Assembly (NCBI GenBank): GCA_012274175.1 | Contig: JAAOZZ010000177.1 | Span: forward strand, 1-7,983 | DNA from: Betaproteobacteria bacterium | GTDB taxonomy: Bacteria; Pseudomonadota; Gammaproteobacteria; Burkholderiales; Usitatibacteraceae | Length of the DNA: 7,983 bases | Reading direction: 5' to 3' | In this document: positions 6,700 through 7,983 of the stretch, one piece after another | How the letters are laid out: each line of letters begins with the position of its first letter | Numbering within the stretch: position 1 is the first letter of the stretch | The notes under the pieces: generated by a model | What the model saw: the letters and a program-made list of their open reading frames with translations, nothing else | Database searches by the model: none | What the model was told of the DNA's origin: nothing | Position numbers and translations under genes: made by a program

Positions 6700-7643
6700 A
6701 GGCGGTCTTCCTCCTCGGGCCCACGGCGAGCGGCAAGACCGAGGTCGCGCTCGCGCTCGCCGCGCGCTTTCCCGCCGAGATCGTGAGCGTCGATTCCGCG
6801 CAGGTCTACCGCGGCATGGACGTGGGCACGGCCAAGCCCGATGCCGCGGCGCGCTCGCGCGTGCCGCATCACCTGATCGACATCGTGGATCCCGTGGAAG
6901 CCTATTCCGCAGGACGCTTCCGTGAGGACGCCCTGCGCCTCGTGCGCGAGATCCACGGCCGCGGGCGCCTGCCGATCCTCGCCGGCGGAACGATGCTCTA
7001 CTTTCGCGCGCTGACCCGGGGACTCGCGCCATTGCCCCCCGCGCAGCCCGAGGTCCGCGCCGAGATCGAGCGGCGCGCGGCCGAGGTGGGCTGGGGCGCC
7101 CTGCACGAGGAGCTCGCGCGGGTGGACCCCGCTTCGGCCGCGCGCATCAAGCCCGCCGATGCGCAGCGCATCCAGCGCGCCCTCGAGGTGCATCGCAGCA
7201 CGGGCAGGACGCTCACGGAGCTGCACGCGGCGGCGCACATGCCCGCGCTGCCCTTCGAGGTGCTCAAGGTCTGCCTCGAGCCTGCACGCCGCGCGGAGCT
7301 GCACGAGCGCATCGAGGTGCGCTTTCGCGCGATGCTCCGCACGGGATTGGTGGAGGAGCTCGTGGCCCTGCGCGCGCGCTATGCGCTCGATGCGCACATG
7401 CCGGCGATGCGCGCGGTGGGATATCGCCAGGCCTGGGACGTGCTGGAGGGCGCCGCGTCGGCGGCCACGCTCGAGGCGCGAGGCGTGGCCGCCACGCGCC
7501 AGCTCGCCACGCGCCAGCTCACGTGGCTGCGCGCCATGGACGGCGTCCGGCGCTACGACGCCCCGGCGCACGGTGCGCTGCAGGCGATCACCGACGACGT
7601 CGCGCGCAGCGTGGAGACCGCGCTCACGCCGCCAGCGCGTTGA
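6696..7643 (+). CDS. miaA: tRNA dimethylallyltransferase MiaA
   Basis: MiaA transfers a dimethylallyl group from DMAPP to N6 of A37 in tRNAs that read UNN codons, the first step toward i6A/ms2i6A. The product is 315 residues, a normal length. It shows the P-loop GPTASGKT (8-15), the DSAQVYRGMDVGTAKP substrate segment (33-48), GGTMLYFRAL (97-106), DAQRIQRALEV (155-165), MRAVGYRQAW (238-247) and the C-terminal ATRQLATRQLTWLR (266-279). The GTG start at 6696 overlaps the mutL stop as GTGA, so translation is probably coupled to mutL. The frame is open further upstream but only as a shadow of mutL. Its last 20 bases overlap the end of the convergent GGDEF gene, and I see no hairpin terminator after it. 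Confidence 0.95.
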   Translation: MKAVFLLGPTASGKTEVALALAARFPAEIVSVDSAQVYRGMDVGTAKPDAAARSRVPHHLIDIVDPVEAYSAGRFREDALRLVREIHGRGRLPILAGGTMLYFRALTRGLAPLPPAQPEVRAEIERRAAEVGWGALHEELARVDPASAARIKPADAQRIQRALEVHRSTGRTLTELHAAAHMPALPFEVLKVCLEPARRAELHERIEVRFRAMLRTGLVEELVALRARYALDAHMPAMRAVGYRQAWDVLEGAASAATLEARGVAATRQLATRQLTWLRAMDGVRRYDAPAHGALQAITDDVARSVETALTPPAR

Positions 7644-7983
7644 ACGCGACGTGATTCCTGCCGGCGCGGCGTGCCGCGTACATCGCGACGTTGGCCGCCG
7701 CGATGATGCCGGCGGAGTCGTGCGCGTCCTCCGGGAAATACGCGATTCCGATCGACGCGCCGATCGGCGTGTCGGCGAGCGGCGGCAGCGCCGGGTCGTT
7801 CAGCTGGTCACGCAGTCGTTGTGCGAGCAGCGCGAGCTCGCGTCCGTCGCGCGCGTTGGGCGTGGCTAGCGCGAATTCCGTTTCGCCGAGGCGGGCGAAC
7901 AGATCGCCCTCCCGCGCGGCGCCGCGGAAGCGGCAGGCGACTTCGACGAGCAGCGACGCGGCGGCGGCCGCACCGTGCAGGTC
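7624..7983 (-). CDS. GGDEF-domain protein with degenerate active site, C-terminal part
   Basis: The minus strand is open from the right edge to a TGA at 7626-7624, giving 119 residues of a GGDEF domain at the C-terminus of a protein whose N-terminus is outside the window. Family landmarks are RLGETEFALA (fragment residues 31-40) at the GGDEF position, IGASIGIAYFPEDAHDSAGIIAAANVAMYAARRAGRN (74-110) and a short tail. The signature reads GETEF instead of GGDEF: the second Gly is Glu and the metal-binding Asp is Thr, which should abolish diguanylate cyclase activity. The RxxD inhibitory site is kept (REGD, 24-27, five residues before GETEF). By analogy with other degenerate GGDEF proteins it may bind c-di-GMP or act structurally, which is inference. 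Any partner domain lies beyond the edge. It overlaps miaA by 20 bases tail to tail. Confidence 0.85.
   Translation of the reverse strand, partial: DLHGAAAAASLLVEVACRFRGAAREGDLFARLGETEFALATPNARDGRELALLAQRLRDQLNDPALPPLADTPIGASIGIAYFPEDAHDSAGIIAAANVAMYAARRAGRNHVAFNALAA

Noticed and set aside
2380..7032. Very long minus-strand open frame spanning the GGDEF-EAL gene, mutL and part of miaA
   Set aside because: It is off-frame to the GGDEF-EAL gene and antisense to mutL and miaA. Its translation is Arg/Pro/His-rich low-complexity sequence typical of GC-rich shadow frames, with no domain signature.
7491..7520. Exact 15-bp tandem duplication in miaA (GCCACGCGCCAGCTC twice), giving ATRQL-ATRQL
   Set aside because: The MiaA family normally has ATRQLAKRQLTWLR here, so the pseudo-repeat is ancestral at protein level and became exact through synonymous and single-residue change.

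Overview
The window looks like a high-GC proteobacterial chromosome, most likely a betaproteobacterium. The sequence is strongly GC-rich, GTG starts are common, and the core genes (queG, tsaE, an AMIN-domain amiC, mutL, miaA) match the gene neighbourhood known from beta- and gammaproteobacteria. Species cannot be named from this sequence alone. Most of the window is conserved housekeeping DNA. The accessory parts are two cyclic-di-GMP genes on the opposite strand and one long perfect palindrome.

Layout, left to right. (1) 1-522, minus: 5' half of queG (epoxyqueuosine reductase), running off the left edge. (2) 529-1017, plus: tsaE (t6A tRNA ATPase), whose start lies only 6 bp from the queG start. 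(3) 966-2354, plus: amiC (exported murein amidase), starting inside the end of tsaE. (4) 2356-2413: a perfect 24-bp inverted repeat with a 10-nt loop. It fills the gap between the convergent amiC and GGDEF-EAL genes and should act as a two-way terminator. (5) 2424-4859, minus: an 811-residue six-TM/PAS/GGDEF/EAL membrane protein. (6) 4860-4920: short divergent promoter region. (7) 4921-6699, plus: mutL. (8) 6696-7643, plus: miaA, joined to mutL by a GTGA start/stop overlap. (9) 7624-7983, minus: C-terminal 119 residues of a second GGDEF-domain protein with a degenerate active site (GETEF), overlapping the end of miaA tail to tail.

Functional logic. queG, tsaE and miaA all serve tRNA modification (queuosine at wobble position 34, t6A37 and i6A37). 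mutL serves mismatch repair and amiC serves septal peptidoglycan splitting. This resembles the classic enterobacterial queG-tsaE-amiB-mutL-miaA cluster, here interrupted between amiC and mutL by the antisense GGDEF-EAL gene and its palindrome. The two c-di-GMP proteins look like separate lineage-specific additions: one with all catalytic motifs of both domains, the other apparently unable to make c-di-GMP but keeping the RxxD inhibitory-site motif.

I found no rRNA, tRNA, CRISPR array, insertion-sequence transposase or phage gene. No stretch longer than about 70 bp lacks a gene. I saw no convincing evidence of a wholly new system. The items most worth a second look are the palindrome, the insertion context, the degenerate GGDEF protein, and a sharp AT-rich patch inside tsaE.
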